Shown: positions 1-12,036 of the stretch, in pieces | How positions within the stretch are numbered: position 1 is the stretch's first letter | Layout: each line of letters starts with the position of its first letter | Origin: Setaria digitata | Lineage: Eukaryota > Nematoda > Chromadorea > Rhabditida > Setariidae | Reading direction: 5' to 3' | Length of the DNA stretch: 64,000 bases | Assembly: GCA_003640385.1 (NCBI GenBank) | Contig: RCAB01000102.1 | Coordinates: 62,001-126,000, forward strand | Position numbers and translations under genes: made by a program | Notes under the pieces: generated by a model | Told to the model about the DNA's origin: nothing | The model's database searches: none | The model's input: only the letters and a program-made list of their open reading frames with translations

Positions 1-3000
1 TGTATATGCAAAGACCAATGTAGTAGCAGAAGAAATCGTGAAACTCACTGAGCTGTGTTGCAAACATGAATTTTGTCTGCAAGTAATTTCTCGTTCAGAA
101 AATTCTGAAAGTAATGGGAACTACTGTTAAGGTAAGAAGGAAAATGGTACTACTCTTGCGGAGGTGAGTAAACTCCGACCATTGCGGGTATATAGTCAGG
201 ACTTAAAGTGGAGCTTTGTGGAGAAAAAAAAAAACATGCTGAATAGGAAAAGTCTTAATCAATTCAAATTTTATCAAGAATTTAATCCTCTCAATACAGT
301 CGATGGCAAACAAAGTTTAACATAACATTTTAATGGTAACAAAAAGACGGAACAAGGGCAAGGAATTTCAACGATAACTTACATATGCTCTTCCGATATC
401 TTGCCGAACGGAGAGAATACCCATTAATACTGGAAGTTTGTGTAACCTCTTTATAACTGCAGCACCACCATCACCCTGTAAATTTTTTTACATCTCTACA
501 GGTATGTGATCTAGAATTTAATGTCATAATTTTAACTAATTTTTTAAAGCAATATAAATGAAGTCATTTTTTCGGATATCAAAATATTTCAATTATATTA
601 AGATACTCATCTACATTTTCGACATAATCATCGATTGAATCTTTATTAAAATTTAGCACGCGTATCTAAAAAATATGAAATATTTTGTTGCAAATTTTTG
701 AAAAGAAACTTTCCAAACCTCAGCAGTAGATTGTTCACCTTCAATTATCATAAGTCGTGAACAAGCTTGCTGTGGGATGCTTGCTGGACACATATCGATG
801 TAAACGTTATTTTCCAAGATAAGATTCAGTTTAACGTTAATTGGGTTACCAGCCTGCTGATATAATAAGTTTTCTAAACTATTTTTCTCGATATTATTAT
901 GCTAATAACGCATTATTGTTGCTTGTGGTATTGTAGTGAAGGATATCATGTCGAAAAAAGTTATATCAAATTTTCTCAATGCAACTTCTATTCTATTGTT
1001 TCAATATGCAACCAAAAGATATTTCTATTGTTGGTTTCCAATTTGTGATTTTTTTTTACTTATGTGATTTATAAGTACTTTTCAAATTCGTTTCTAAGTT
1101 TTTACATTAATTTGCAGGTAATTTGAATATAATCTAAATTTATAAGTAACTCAGAAATCTAAATGCATTAATCCATGAGCATGTAAAGCGAGATTACTGA
1201 GAATTTGCATTGATTTTTAAAAAAATTTATAGAATTTCATAAGTGGAATTGTAATTTTAATAAAATATTATTTTAGAAATTCCGCACAGTGTACTTCACT
1301 TCTTACATGTCTTCTACATATGTGACATGAATTTGAAATTTATAAGGCACACAGAAGGGAGATAGCGTACTTCTACGACCGTATGAAGCAATGATGTGAA
1401 CAGCTCCATCATTCCCGATTACCGTATCCGGTATGCATGCCCAATTGAAGCTCACTTCGTCACCATATTCGTCATTAATTTTTGCATTTAATTCTTGTGC
1501 TAATTCATCCAAAGGTTCAACTTCGAAAATTGCTATATCCGAAAATGGCATGTAGAAAGGAACGCCACGAATCTGTAATTTAATTTTAGCCAAGTTTAGC
1601 TGAATTTTTATTTGCTTCACAACTTCTACTTCTCTCTTGATTAATAAATTACAACCTCAATTAAATTTTCGTAGAATTCCTAACACAACCGTGAAGAAAT
1701 GAAATACATTGTTAGAAGGAAAAAATTTTGACCATCAACCTATCAAATTTTTGTAAAGCTAATCGAATATATTTCTGCTGAATATTATTACAGACTGACT
1801 AGTAATATAGAGACAATTTTCACAACAAGCTAGAAATCCGATAATTTTGGGATGAGCAATGAAGCTATTCCGGAATATTCTTCTGGCTTCACGGCTTCCC
1901 AAGAGTACCTGACACTATTTGAATCAATTGAGAACTTAGGCTTGAACACTGATTTAATCCTGAATAACTAATGTAAATTTTGGTAATTTAGGAAGAACTG
2001 GAATAAGTTACAGAAGCGACATTATTGATCACTGATGACATCGGCACAATCACAGCAACCGGTTTAATTGATGCTACTGTTTGTGCATTTTCATCTTTTT
2101 CTGGACATTCCTGAATCAATATTATATCCGAAGCAACACTTCCTTCTCACCTTTCTTAATCCCGAAGGAAATTTTTCAAAAAATGAGAATGCCGAAATAT
2201 TTGATAGTTTTACCCTTTCTTAGCCAAAAAGTACTTACGTATCTTGGGATATTGTCGTGTAACTCCGAGTCTTCGAAAGCAATGTATAAGCAATTTGCGC
2301 CGCCATAAATTTTGAATTCGTCAACGGATATTTCTTTCAGGCCACTGAAGAATAGAACAAATCTTGACGACGCAGTATATGCTTTAAAAAAAAAAGAAAA
2401 AAAAAAACAATCTGAGTTGAAATGGAAGCGAAAGTTTCCCAAAAATAGAAAGAATTTCATAGAATCAAATTAAAAGTTGCTATACAGAAAAACGTAAAAT
2501 TGGTATGAATTAAAAGCTTCTAAAACTATAATTCAAACTGGTTAAAAGTTTAGGATTTTTCAATATTAAGGTATGTAAGTAAAATTGAAGGCTTCTTTTT
2601 TCATTTTCTTTCATTCGTTTGGTTTTTTTTCTTTAACTTAAGGAAATATCAAAATCTGATAAAATCATTTTCAAAAGAATTACATACTTTTCATTAAAGT
2701 CTAAACAACTGGCAGCAGTGATGATATGACGAAGGGTAATGATGGCTCCTGTACATACAGTGATATCTAAAAGAGTAAGTTTTATGGATTTTGTATTTTT
2801 TTTTTTCGAAGGGAAAAATTGCAGCATTAATGTAAATAATTGTAAAAATTAATTGCAGAAATTTTGATGAGGAATTTTAGACTTAAAGAAAAAAATTTAC
2901 TGATGCAACCTGGCTCGCCATTAATTTTGCCTCTGATGTGAATTATTTGTACCACAAAGTCGTAATCACCAGATGAAACAATTTGTCCACCTAACAGTTT

Positions 3001-3516
3001 GAATTCAACTGTATTTTCTTGCAATTTGGTTGTACGATTGCTGTAACTGTAGAGGGATCGGCATGCTGCCCTTATTTCGAGGTTTTCGTCTTTTGAGATT
3101 TTTCCGAATTCTGTGCATCTAACTAAATTTTAAATTTGATAAATTTTATTCTTAGATGTCTATGAACTAGTGATAGTTCTCTAAAACACAGTGAATTATT
3201 AGTAACCTGAAATAAGTTTAGAATTTCTCTGGTAATTCAAATATTCAGTTAGCCTTAATGAGCCTAACATTAAAATTTCTTTCCGCTTACTTAGCTCACT
3301 ACTTGAAGATCCGATGAAACTATTATTCCTATTATTCAATCTTTTTATTTGAGTATGTCCAAACCTCAGTCTTCATTTATAATTCTAAAGACAGTCAGTT
3401 TCTCTGATCGCGTATGATTACAAATTTTATTACTAATCTCGATACTTTGACCGAATCAACCGACCTTGCAATATACCCAAGAAGCCTACAATGAGTAGCA
3501 GCCATAGCTGAGACAT
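1..3516 (-). CDS. Secreted trypsin-like serine protease homologue, catalytically degenerate, 3' end beyond window
   Basis: Eight exons on the minus strand join in phase: 3516-3465, 3122-2901, 2766-2688, 2362-2239, 1572-1318, 853-719, 475-383 and 76-1 (open at the edge). The ATG at 3516 opens a hydrophobic signal peptide (MSQLWLLLIVGFLGILQ). An EN...C leader near residues 30-38 resembles nematode trypsin-like (S1/DUF316) proteins. LLGG at residues 60-63 sits where IVGG normally starts the mature chain. The catalytic His motif TAAHC is TAASC (Ser111). The Asp motif DIAL is kept as DIAIF (Asp171). GDSGGP is GDGGAA (Gly292 in place of Ser). The fold is therefore an S1 protease, but hydrolysis is not expected. 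Such homologues in other animals act as binding or regulatory cofactors; the role here is unknown. The last exon (tTKFMFAT...FHDFF) fits the usual C-terminal helix. It lies head-to-head with bub-1. Confidence 0.8.
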
Positions 3517-3835
3517 AACTGGAAATGAGAATCTTTTCAGAAATAGACTAATTATATGAATATTTAACGATCTTATCAGCGCACTTCATTTCTAACTTTT
3601 AATAAGACAAAGAATGCAAAAAGTCTAGGTTAAACTGACCTACCTAATAGTATGGTTATACGTCAAGAGTATCATTCTGAATGTTGAAACAATTCTGATA
3701 AAAGCATGATTCCATTTAAGTGCAAAACTAGGCTTAAATTTAAATGCTGCTTCAGATGAAGGATTGCATATTCAAGAAAACATAAGTATATTATTTTAAG
3801 ATTGGAGAATGTAAATATTTTAACAATTAAATGAC
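3517..3835. promoter_or_regulatory. Intergenic segment between two divergent genes, possible shared promoter
   Basis: About 320 bases separate the start codon of the minus-strand protease homologue from the most likely start codon of plus-strand bub-1. I see no clear TATA box or named motif. The bub-1 start is the less certain side. Confidence 0.35.
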
Positions 3836-6800
3836 ATGATTGAACGGCTGGATATCAAAACAGTGAATTTCCATGAAAGGTAAAAGGTTATCAGTCTTTT
3901 TGATTTTTTAGATCAAACAATATTTTTTTCATTAATTATTGCTGTTTTGAAAAGATCTTCATTTATTAATGCTAAGTAACTAGTTTTTAAAATTACTTTT
4001 GATTAAACAAAGTATTCCAAGTACTTCAGATTTAATCTCAGATGTTGAACTCAAATTTTGTTGAAAATAAATGAACCAACCGATCTACCCAATCTTTTTC
4101 AAGCACTTGTTTTAACTATTGAGTGCTTGTAGCATTCAGTTCAATGACCTCCTCGATTGAGTTTAATTTTAAATTTGAATCCTTGTTCACCTTCAACAAC
4201 AGCCATATCGAACCTAATGCTGCAATGGAACAAGAAATAACTGAGTTTGAAAGACCAAGTCTAATAAAATTACTCACCATTTGCAAAAATGAAACAAATC
4301 GCAACAACGATCAGTGCTTTCGCATTTTCTTACTTGCTGTTCGTTCTTTCATTCACCTTATTGACAAAGCAAAAAAATAACAAAGAATGATAAAGTAAAC
4401 GGTCATTTTTCTTAAGAGTAGTTCACTTTTTCGCTTATCTCTTGTCATTAGCCTTGCTAATGTTGAACTGATTGCGATAGCTACTTATTTTCAACTTCAT
4501 TATTGTTGATATCAATAATTTTTTAAACTTGAAAATCTTTCCCGTCCTCTACTAATAATTTAAACTGGGGAAAACCTGGTAGGTATAAAAAGTGCAATTG
4601 CGAAGTACTTCATAATTTTTAAGTTCAAAAACTTCAATTGGCAAAATTCGCCTCCACCATCATATTTACGAAAAGGAATCAAAACAAATTAGTGTTTAAA
4701 ATTTAAATTAGAATTTTTTCTGAAAATAATAAAATGATTACTTGCGCGAATGAATTAAATTTTTGTAGACAAAATGTCTAAATGATATTAACGCAATGAA
4801 ACTATTTAATGCATTCTACGATAGTAAAATATTCACACGGTTATCCGATTTTTATATTTCTTGGGCTCGACGTTCTGAGAAAAATCATGACATCGTCCGA
4901 GCTATCCTCATCAAAGCGGAAAGGATGAAAGCCAAACCGGAATGGCTAATTGGCATCAGAAAAAAGTAAATTGGCTTTCCGTAATTGTTGGTGTAAAACA
5001 TTAAATTGTGGGATGTGGTTTGAGGGCGAAAGAGAACGAGGGAAGAGGTAGAAAATATATTGCAGTAATTAACTTAGGAGTCCTCTGTTAATTTAATTAT
5101 TTAAGTTTTAATAACTTTCATTTTTTTCTTTGGACTCCAAATTTGGCGTTTTACAGTTTTAAAAACTTTTCGGCGAAAAAATTTATAGACAATTCGCTGC
5201 AAAGGAAGAAAAACTAATTTTAAGTGACCTCAAGAACTCTGTTACTGCCCCTGAAGCAAACGATACATTTACTTATCCGTGGGATGTACAACAACAGGCA
5301 AAGTTAATGGACGACATGGAAATCCCAAGCTTCATAAAGTTTTATAATGTTAGCTTTATGAAAAACTAAGAGAAGGAACGAATGAAAGTCACAGTCTAAT
5401 GAGTTCTTCTTGATAGCAAAGTTATTTTAAGTCTAAACGGAAACTAGTTTATTCACTGGAAGACAAAAGCATAAGTAGTTATGTCCATTACTTCTCTATT
5501 TGAATTATTACTCTATCTTGATGACAATAAAGCTTGAAATTTGTTTTTGATAATTAAAAAATTTCGGTTAAGAAGGTAAAAAGTTGCTTGAAATTTAGCT
5601 TCCTGACAATGTCTAATTTTGATTCAACACTAATTTGAAATTTTAGAAGAAAATGCCACCATTCAATTTCATATTCTATAAATTATCACTTCCACAGCAA
5701 ATTTCAACCACTTCAAATTACATTTGCTGTTGCAAAGGCATTCCTAATCATTACTTCATTTTGAAGGTAAATTTTATTCCGATAGCAGTGGGTCCAGGTG
5801 TAAATTATATCCCAAAATCACAATTATTTCTTGACAATAAACAAACAGTCACACTTCTTCCTACAAATTCCTTAAAATCACAACATAATTTCAGGTACGC
5901 CCAAAACACCAAACTTGCTGGGAAGCTTACATTTATAACTACGTCAAAGAGGAACTAACTCTAATCTCGGCTATAGTGCAAATATACCACTGTGCTATGT
6001 TTGTTGATAAATGTCTCACTGTTCAAGAATTTACAAGTGGAACACTAAAAGTAAGCAGTCAAAGTTTGCTACAAGAAATCGCTATAAATCCTTTCTTGAA
6101 GAACGGAGTGACTCGAAGGTTCTGTCTTCAGTCTGTCCAAATCCTCACTGATTATACATTAAAACTAGCAAGTGTAATAAACGTATTCAGTTGAATTATT
6201 AAGTCCCAGATAAATCTGATAAGTTTAACTTCCATAATCTACAAAACCGAGCTTGAACTACTCGTAGCTACTTGACAAGATGGCATATGGTCTGGTGTAC
6301 ATCTGATTGAAACTAAAATGTAAGCCTTGACATTCTGAAATTAAAATTATTATTAACCTCTATGTTGATGCTTTCCGAGTGACTTGGAGTGAAGCGTTAA
6401 ACATTAATTTTAGCAACTGATAAAGCTTCAAAATTCTGGTGACGTGAAATTGAACGAATTGATATTTGCAATAATAGTTCTGGATTTAATGAAAGTTTTG
6501 CGTTGCATCCACCAAATGAATATCATTCATGGATGCTTCAAAAGTGATAATATCTTCATTTCTAAAAGGTTTTCGAATTGTTTTAATTCAAAGAGTTGAC
6601 ATTATCAATAATTATTTCTCTCACTTTCGTTGCTTTAACCGGTCTGTTTGAATTATTAAGCTCAATTTGAATTAAAAAAAAAAATTGCAGAATTGCATGC
6701 AGACCCGAACTTGAGATGTTGCGCAGTGGTACAACATTACTTGTAAAAGTAGCAAACTGGGATTTTGCAATTCGCAGTAGTGCTGGAATAAAATATGGTG

Positions 6801-7632
6801 GAGAATACATCAATGAAAATGAAGTTGTCACTGATGGCGACTATGTAAGATGATGTGGAAGAATCTTCCAGAGATTAATTAGTCTTATTTCAGATCAGAT
6901 AACGATTAATTTTATATTTCAGGTGACGTGATTCTTCGGTGATACTCGTAGTATTTTATTTCGTTTCCAGTCATTATTCTCTATCTTTTAATTTGTCATT
7001 TGGTCAGGATAATCTCTTCATTATATTCTTAATTTAGCAATGCGGGCCTTGGAGCTATGAAATTGACAGAAGGGGCTTCTTGAATATTGTAAATGAACTA
7101 ATTTGTGGTCGGAAATTGACCTATTTGAGATGCAAAAATGGGCGCTGTGCTCCTTTATTAGGCTTGAAAAGGTTTTATATTTTAGATTCTTTAAAATCAG
7201 ACTTTTTAATTTCATTTTTTTTCGAATTTTCAGTCCAACTTTCGCGTAAATTAGATATGTTACCTCATCAAAATTTTGTTTCGTCTCTCAGATTCAACAC
7301 AATTCGGGGAAACTAAATTACCATAAAACACAGTATGTTCAGAAAATTAACAAAACTTTTGTGTTTTTAACTTGCTACTTGGAAGCACAGGTAATGCGGC
7401 ATTAGCTTCTGTCGCCCTTTTCAGACATTGTTCTATGCATGAAATTTGGTCTAATTTGTTTCGTAGATGTTTGGATACGGAATCATTTACGTGGGATGAA
7501 TTAATTCATGAATTTGCTCAAACAACAGACGCTTCTATACGTGAAAATGAAGATGAATGGATAAAATCGAGTGCTGGATATAACATTCTTTTTTTGCAAC
7601 TACTAAAAAAGAACTCGCAGTTTTATCCGTGA
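3836..7632 (+). CDS. bub-1: BUB1-family mitotic checkpoint kinase, compact form with altered catalytic loop
   Basis: Ten exons keep phase: 3836-3879, 4140-4338 (both less certain), 4769-4965, 5189-5348, 5647-5766, 5895-6050, 6414-6568, 6691-6844, 7038-7171 and 7386-7632, giving about 521 residues. Exons 2-3 carry the Mad3/BUB1 TPR-like region (FYISWARRSEKNHDIVRA). Exons 5-10 carry the BUB1-type kinase: ATP lysine in YFILKV (about residue 240), then WEAYIY, SGTLK, NIIHGCFKSDNIF, ANWDFAI, and the W-YEIDRRGF C-lobe signature. In the family this kinase acts at kinetochores in the spindle checkpoint and phosphorylates histone H2A. Here the catalytic-loop Asp (HGD) is Cys (about residue 333), and the DFG/DLG motif reads DFA, so activity is doubtful. 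The long linker of other BUB1 proteins is missing or was not found; typical family members are near 1,000 residues. The donor at 4339 (GTTCGT) is weak. Confidence 0.8.
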
Positions 7633-8473
7633 CTAGCATACATACTTTTATATAAATAGGCAAAGGACTAGTGATGACGTCTGTCTTTTACATATGACAA
7701 ATACTGACCTCGGCTAACGTTGCTGTTTCAAGATAAACATCACGAATGCTATTGCATATTTGAAATACAGCCTTCCCATATATAAATAAATCATGAAGCA
7801 AATATAAGAGTATGAATATTAATTAATTAGAATTACTTCCGAATTACATCTAGGCAAGAAAGAACAGGATAAATGCTTGCCTTAAGCAGGAGGGAAATCA
7901 TAAAAACTACAGCTTCAGCTCTCCACTCTTAGTTAATTTAAAACATCCGAAATTTCACATCAAAGAAAATGACTGAAGGAATGAACAAAGCAAAAACAAA
8001 AGAACAAAGGAAAAGCAATAATCACCATCATCGTGATTACTTTTAAAAAACAGTTCAAATATTAACAAAAAGAAATTTATAGATAGTTTCGCATTCCAGA
8101 TGGAAGTATTGCACAGGTTGCACAGTTTGAGATGTAATATAGGAAGGAAGCAAATTAGTCGCTATAAAATGGATTTTCGATGAAAACAGAGCAAGCATCG
8201 CGGGAATTGGCTCTGGTGACAGCATTGGCTCTTGATGAATAACTTTCATCCTTATAAGTTACCTGCCTTGAAACAGTATTTTTAGAAATAATATCAACAA
8301 CAGCATTCAAAAATAATTTAACAGCTCAGATACCTTTTATTCTCATTTTTACTGCAGACCTATGAAACCATTTGAAATGCTGATTTCTAAATTATAAAGT
8401 ATAATAGGATTGATTCCTAGACATAGTGACCAATGAAGTTTGGTTTAGTTTAATAATTAAGGAATCTGAGAAC
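7633..8473. other. Convergent intergenic region between bub-1 and the RPVSP-repeat gene
   Basis: The two flanking genes end towards each other here. An AATAAA at 7785-7790 on the plus strand is a candidate poly(A) signal for bub-1, about 155 bases past its stop. AATAAA on the minus strand at 8341-8336 is a candidate for the gene that stops at 8474. I see no other gene; a 64-codon minus-strand frame at 8055-8249 has no recognisable features. Confidence 0.5.
7785..7790 (+). terminator. Candidate poly(A) signal of bub-1
   Basis: A canonical AATAAA hexamer lies about 155 bases downstream of the bub-1 stop codon. This is a motif match only. Confidence 0.4.
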
Positions 8474-11003
8474 CTACTTTGGTTGCATGTTATGTCCGTT
8501 ACTACAATGACAATCCTTATCGGCTATCATATATTCTTGGTTGGAGAATTTGGGAGCATATGTAACGGTCCTAACGTACGGACTGACCGGTCTTCCATCA
8601 TATACCGACACCCAGCGGCTTTCCTTCGTAACTTTTTTAAGAGGTCCAATGGAATGAGCTGTAGAAATAACATTTACTGATGGTACGACACCACCGGTAC
8701 CGGGACATGTTGAGTGCGAAAGATAACCCGGGGAATCATCAGGTCGTGGTGAACGCTCTGAAATACATCTTTTGTTACGGCTATCCGTAGGATCTATTAC
8801 TCAATCAAAAAGGAAATTTGCTGACTACAATTAACGATTAACTTGCGCAGTTGAATGAGAGAATGCGTTCTGTCATATTTATTTTGACTCACCTCTCTCT
8901 ATCGATAATCAATGGAAGGAATAATTCAATTAACGATCATTTAGTTTCCTTCTACTGCTGTGTTCACAGAGACTGAGAGACTTATGCTGAGGCATTCAGA
9001 TTTGATGATGCTCTTCTGAAGACAGAAGAAATGCTATCGAAAATAAAGGGAAAAAATGAACTTCTCGAAGAGACATCAAAAATGGCTTTGTCGATTTCGA
9101 TGCGTGGAATGGAAACAGGTAAGATATCAAAGGGTTGCACAGGTGTAACTGGGCGATGGCCATCCGACGGCGAAAGTTTGTTGCGTCGGTTATAAGCAAT
9201 CTTTCTATCATTTCGGTGCAACTGCTGCGAAGTTTTCTTTGAGAAGCAAAGTGAACCACTTGCTTCCACAGGTGTTACTGGTCGTACTGGGCTTACCGGT
9301 CTTACTGGTGTTTTAGGCTGAAAAAACTTAGTCCTTGAAATTTCATCATTTATCCTTTTTTGAAATACCTTCATAGAAGTTAAACATTCTCTTACTTCTT
9401 AAAACATCAAATTGTAACGATATGCGGATTATCATTTAAAAAAGTACACCTTTCATAAGCAAATAGACTTAGCAATTCTAACAAAACCTATAGAATTTCA
9501 TTTATTAGGTAGCTATGACAAAAAAATCCGATAAAGTTAAATTTAAAAGCATCAGAGAGTCATATTTTTAAAATTTCTCGTGATATATTAAATGATAAGA
9601 TATTAAATTAAATAGCACTTAGCGCACAGTATTTATTTACATAACATTTTCATAAACAATATTGATAAAGGAGCGGAATGTGCAATATTTATTGGCAATT
9701 TCGAGACCATAATGTCAACAAATCTTTTTTACTTTAAATTTAGACAAATAATATTACTACTCTACAAGGTTTGCCACTTATCTCCGATTTTTCAATTATT
9801 TTTTGCGTCATTCATGTTTGAATTTCACCACATAGATTTTGAGTCTTTTCTCCTTAAGAGAATTTTTTCAAGATTACAGATTGCAAAGCTTCAGATAAAT
9901 ATGAGCTGAAAAACGTACCTTTTTCCAGAAAAACATCAACTTAGCAAACACAGTACAAGTAACGACTATGTCTACAGTACGGAAATGTGTTTCTGGTTCT
10001 GTTCGAATTTATTCTGTTTGTTTTAAACAAGTGGTACATCTCTATTCCGTATGCCTATCTAAACATCTGGAAAAGCATCGCAATTGATAAGTCAACAAAA
10101 CCACCCATTGATTTTATCGAGTTATCGCGAACTGTGAAATGCAATTGATTGATTGTTTTACTGACAGATCAAATCACAGAATCATACTAGTGTACTACTA
10201 GTGTTTTAGTTTGTGAGTAAATTTTCCATTATCCTTTCTGCACATTAGCATAATGTTAAGTTTTATATAATGACTTACATTCTTTTCGACGTGAACAACA
10301 ACTTCACCGTTTTCATTTCTTCCATAAATTCTTCGTTCTGAATATGTACTATAGGAATATTCTCGCTGTCGCTATAAAATAAACACTACATATGTATATA
10401 TAAATCTTAAAATTTTCTGAAATTTAAAATTCCATTCTTGAGTTTTCAAGTAGTTAAAAAATTGGCAGTGCAATTACTACATTTTTTAAAAATAAATAAG
10501 TTATTTGAGAAGCACACTGAATCATGTATAAAAAGTCCTTTCCCTCCTTGTTCTATGCTACACCGTACTACATTTACTTAAAAAAAAATTATCTTTTCAT
10601 ATTTCAAGCTTACTCCCAGTTCCGGAACACCGTGAATATTCCGTTCATAACTCTCGGTAACATGCGATTCTTCACTAGTAAAATTATTAAAATGCTGAAA
10701 AAAAAACATGGATTGAGAAGTTTCGTCACATCATTTCTGTACTAAATAAATATTGCTCATTACCGGAAATCTTTTTTCTGCACTTCGCTTTTAAATGATT
10801 CACTGCTACCCCTTCCAGGTGGATTTTAATTCTCGATCAAACTTTGAAGAAATTTTCGCTGGCCGAAAAATACAGCGATAAAAGCAAATAAAGCTCGAAA
10901 TTTAATTCAAAAACATTACATTTATTTTTATCCGTAAGGCTGGAATTTCATTATTTACTTCACCATAGCTAAAACTTTGCTTACCGGAACTTGACATTTT
11001 ATC
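8474..11003 (-). CDS. Unrecognised protein with Arg-Pro-Val-Ser/Thr-Pro repeats
   Basis: I do not recognise this gene. Exons that keep phase are about 10830-10764, 10674-10614, 10365-10279, 9317-9117 and 8755-8474 (TAG stop). The protein is hydrophilic, with no membrane segment visible. Two consecutive short exons have a similar style: ESHVTESYERNIHG and YSYSTYSERRIYGRNENG. Exon 9317-9117 begins with PVRPVSPVRPVTPV and repeats RPVTPV about 50 residues later. The last exon holds SRWVSVYDGRPVSPYV and ends in a Cys-containing tail. The repeated S/T-P sites suggest a proline-directed phosphorylation target or scaffold, by inference only. The start is unresolved: an ATG near 11003-10990 (MSSSG then GTAAGC donor) is attractive, but its phase does not join cleanly to the next exon. 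The donor at 9116 (GTTTCC) is also non-ideal. Confidence 0.6.
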
Positions 11004-11897
11004 ATATGCATTGCATTTTACTTTGCCAGCAGGAAAAAAATAGTGAAGGAAGGGAAGAATGAAATTCTGAAAGGAGTTGTTTGTATTTACAGTTCAAAAA
11101 AAGTAAAGTCGTTTCTTTAAATTGAACGATTAGGGAATTGGAATTATTATTCAATGAAATTTGATAAAGGGAATAAAGGACTTCCAAACAGTAAAATATT
11201 TCTGAAGAAGGTGACTTGCACAATATTTTTAAATTTCCTAAGATTGAGAGTATTAACTTATAAATCAAAGAGGGCAAAATGAAAGATGCCGCTTGAAAAA
11301 GCTCACATTTGCAAACGAAGACAAAACAGCGTAAAATTTCCCTTCTTCTATAGAAATTGGATTTTGAAAATATCATATGCCTTCAGCGGTGGATCAATCT
11401 TAAACATTATGAAACTGAGTTAACAATATCAGAATAAAAAATGTTTTTTTAATCAAATTTTTCTTTTTTTAATAGAGTTTTAGCTGAATCTACAGCGATT
11501 CTAAAATCTTGGGCACTGTGACAAGAAAATCCGAAATTACTTCTGTGTAATTAGGAGGACAGAATTGTTGAGCATTTACAGTGACAAATTTTGCAACTAC
11601 TGCAAACATTATTTGGAGACTAAAAAAGTTAAAGATAACTAACTGATGAGTCCAAAAGATGCTGTGAAATGATTGGAGCTAATTAAAAGTGATACAAGAA
11701 TTCGAGAAGCAAAACAAAATAGAATTTCCAAAAGGAGAAATGACAGATTAGACATTAAGAAGAATAGAAATGTCATCGTTGGAAGGTTCCAACATTTGTC
11801 CCTTTCCTTCCTCACTTCTTACTTTTTTTTTTTGTGAATTAACTATGTTGATGATTAGATATTACCAAAGATTTCTGTACACTACAGGAATAAATTC
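11004..11897. other. Intergenic region with no gene seen
   Basis: This AT-rich stretch contains a 124-codon minus-strand open frame (11376-11002) with no domain, no plausible splice partners and composition typical of chance frames. I see no RNA gene or repeat before the minisatellite. Confidence 0.4.
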
Positions 11898-12036
11898 CGA
11901 CACTCCAGAGACAGATTCTGACTCTCCAAAGACAGATTCTGATTCTCCAAAGACAGATTCTGACTCTCCAAAGACAGATTCTGACTCTCCAAAGACAGAT
12001 TCTGATTCTCCAAAGACAGATTCTGACTATCCAAAG
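11898..12036 (+). repeat. 21-base minisatellite, about six copies
   Basis: A 21-base unit (gacagattctgactctccaa plus a) is repeated about six times, with single-base C/T variants (gactct versus gattct) and a diverged first unit. On the plus strand the unit reads TDSDSPK, but the opposite strand is also open throughout. The open frame is therefore not evidence of a protein. The array sits about 500 bases upstream of NKAP. Confidence 0.85.

Noticed and set aside
2..129. Plus-strand open frame VYAKTNVVAEEIVKLTELC ending in a stop at 127-129, resembling a protease C-terminus
   Set aside because: The minus strand here gives a better in-phase last exon (ttacttgcag acceptor then TKFMFATQ) for the protease homologue, so the plus frame is its shadow.
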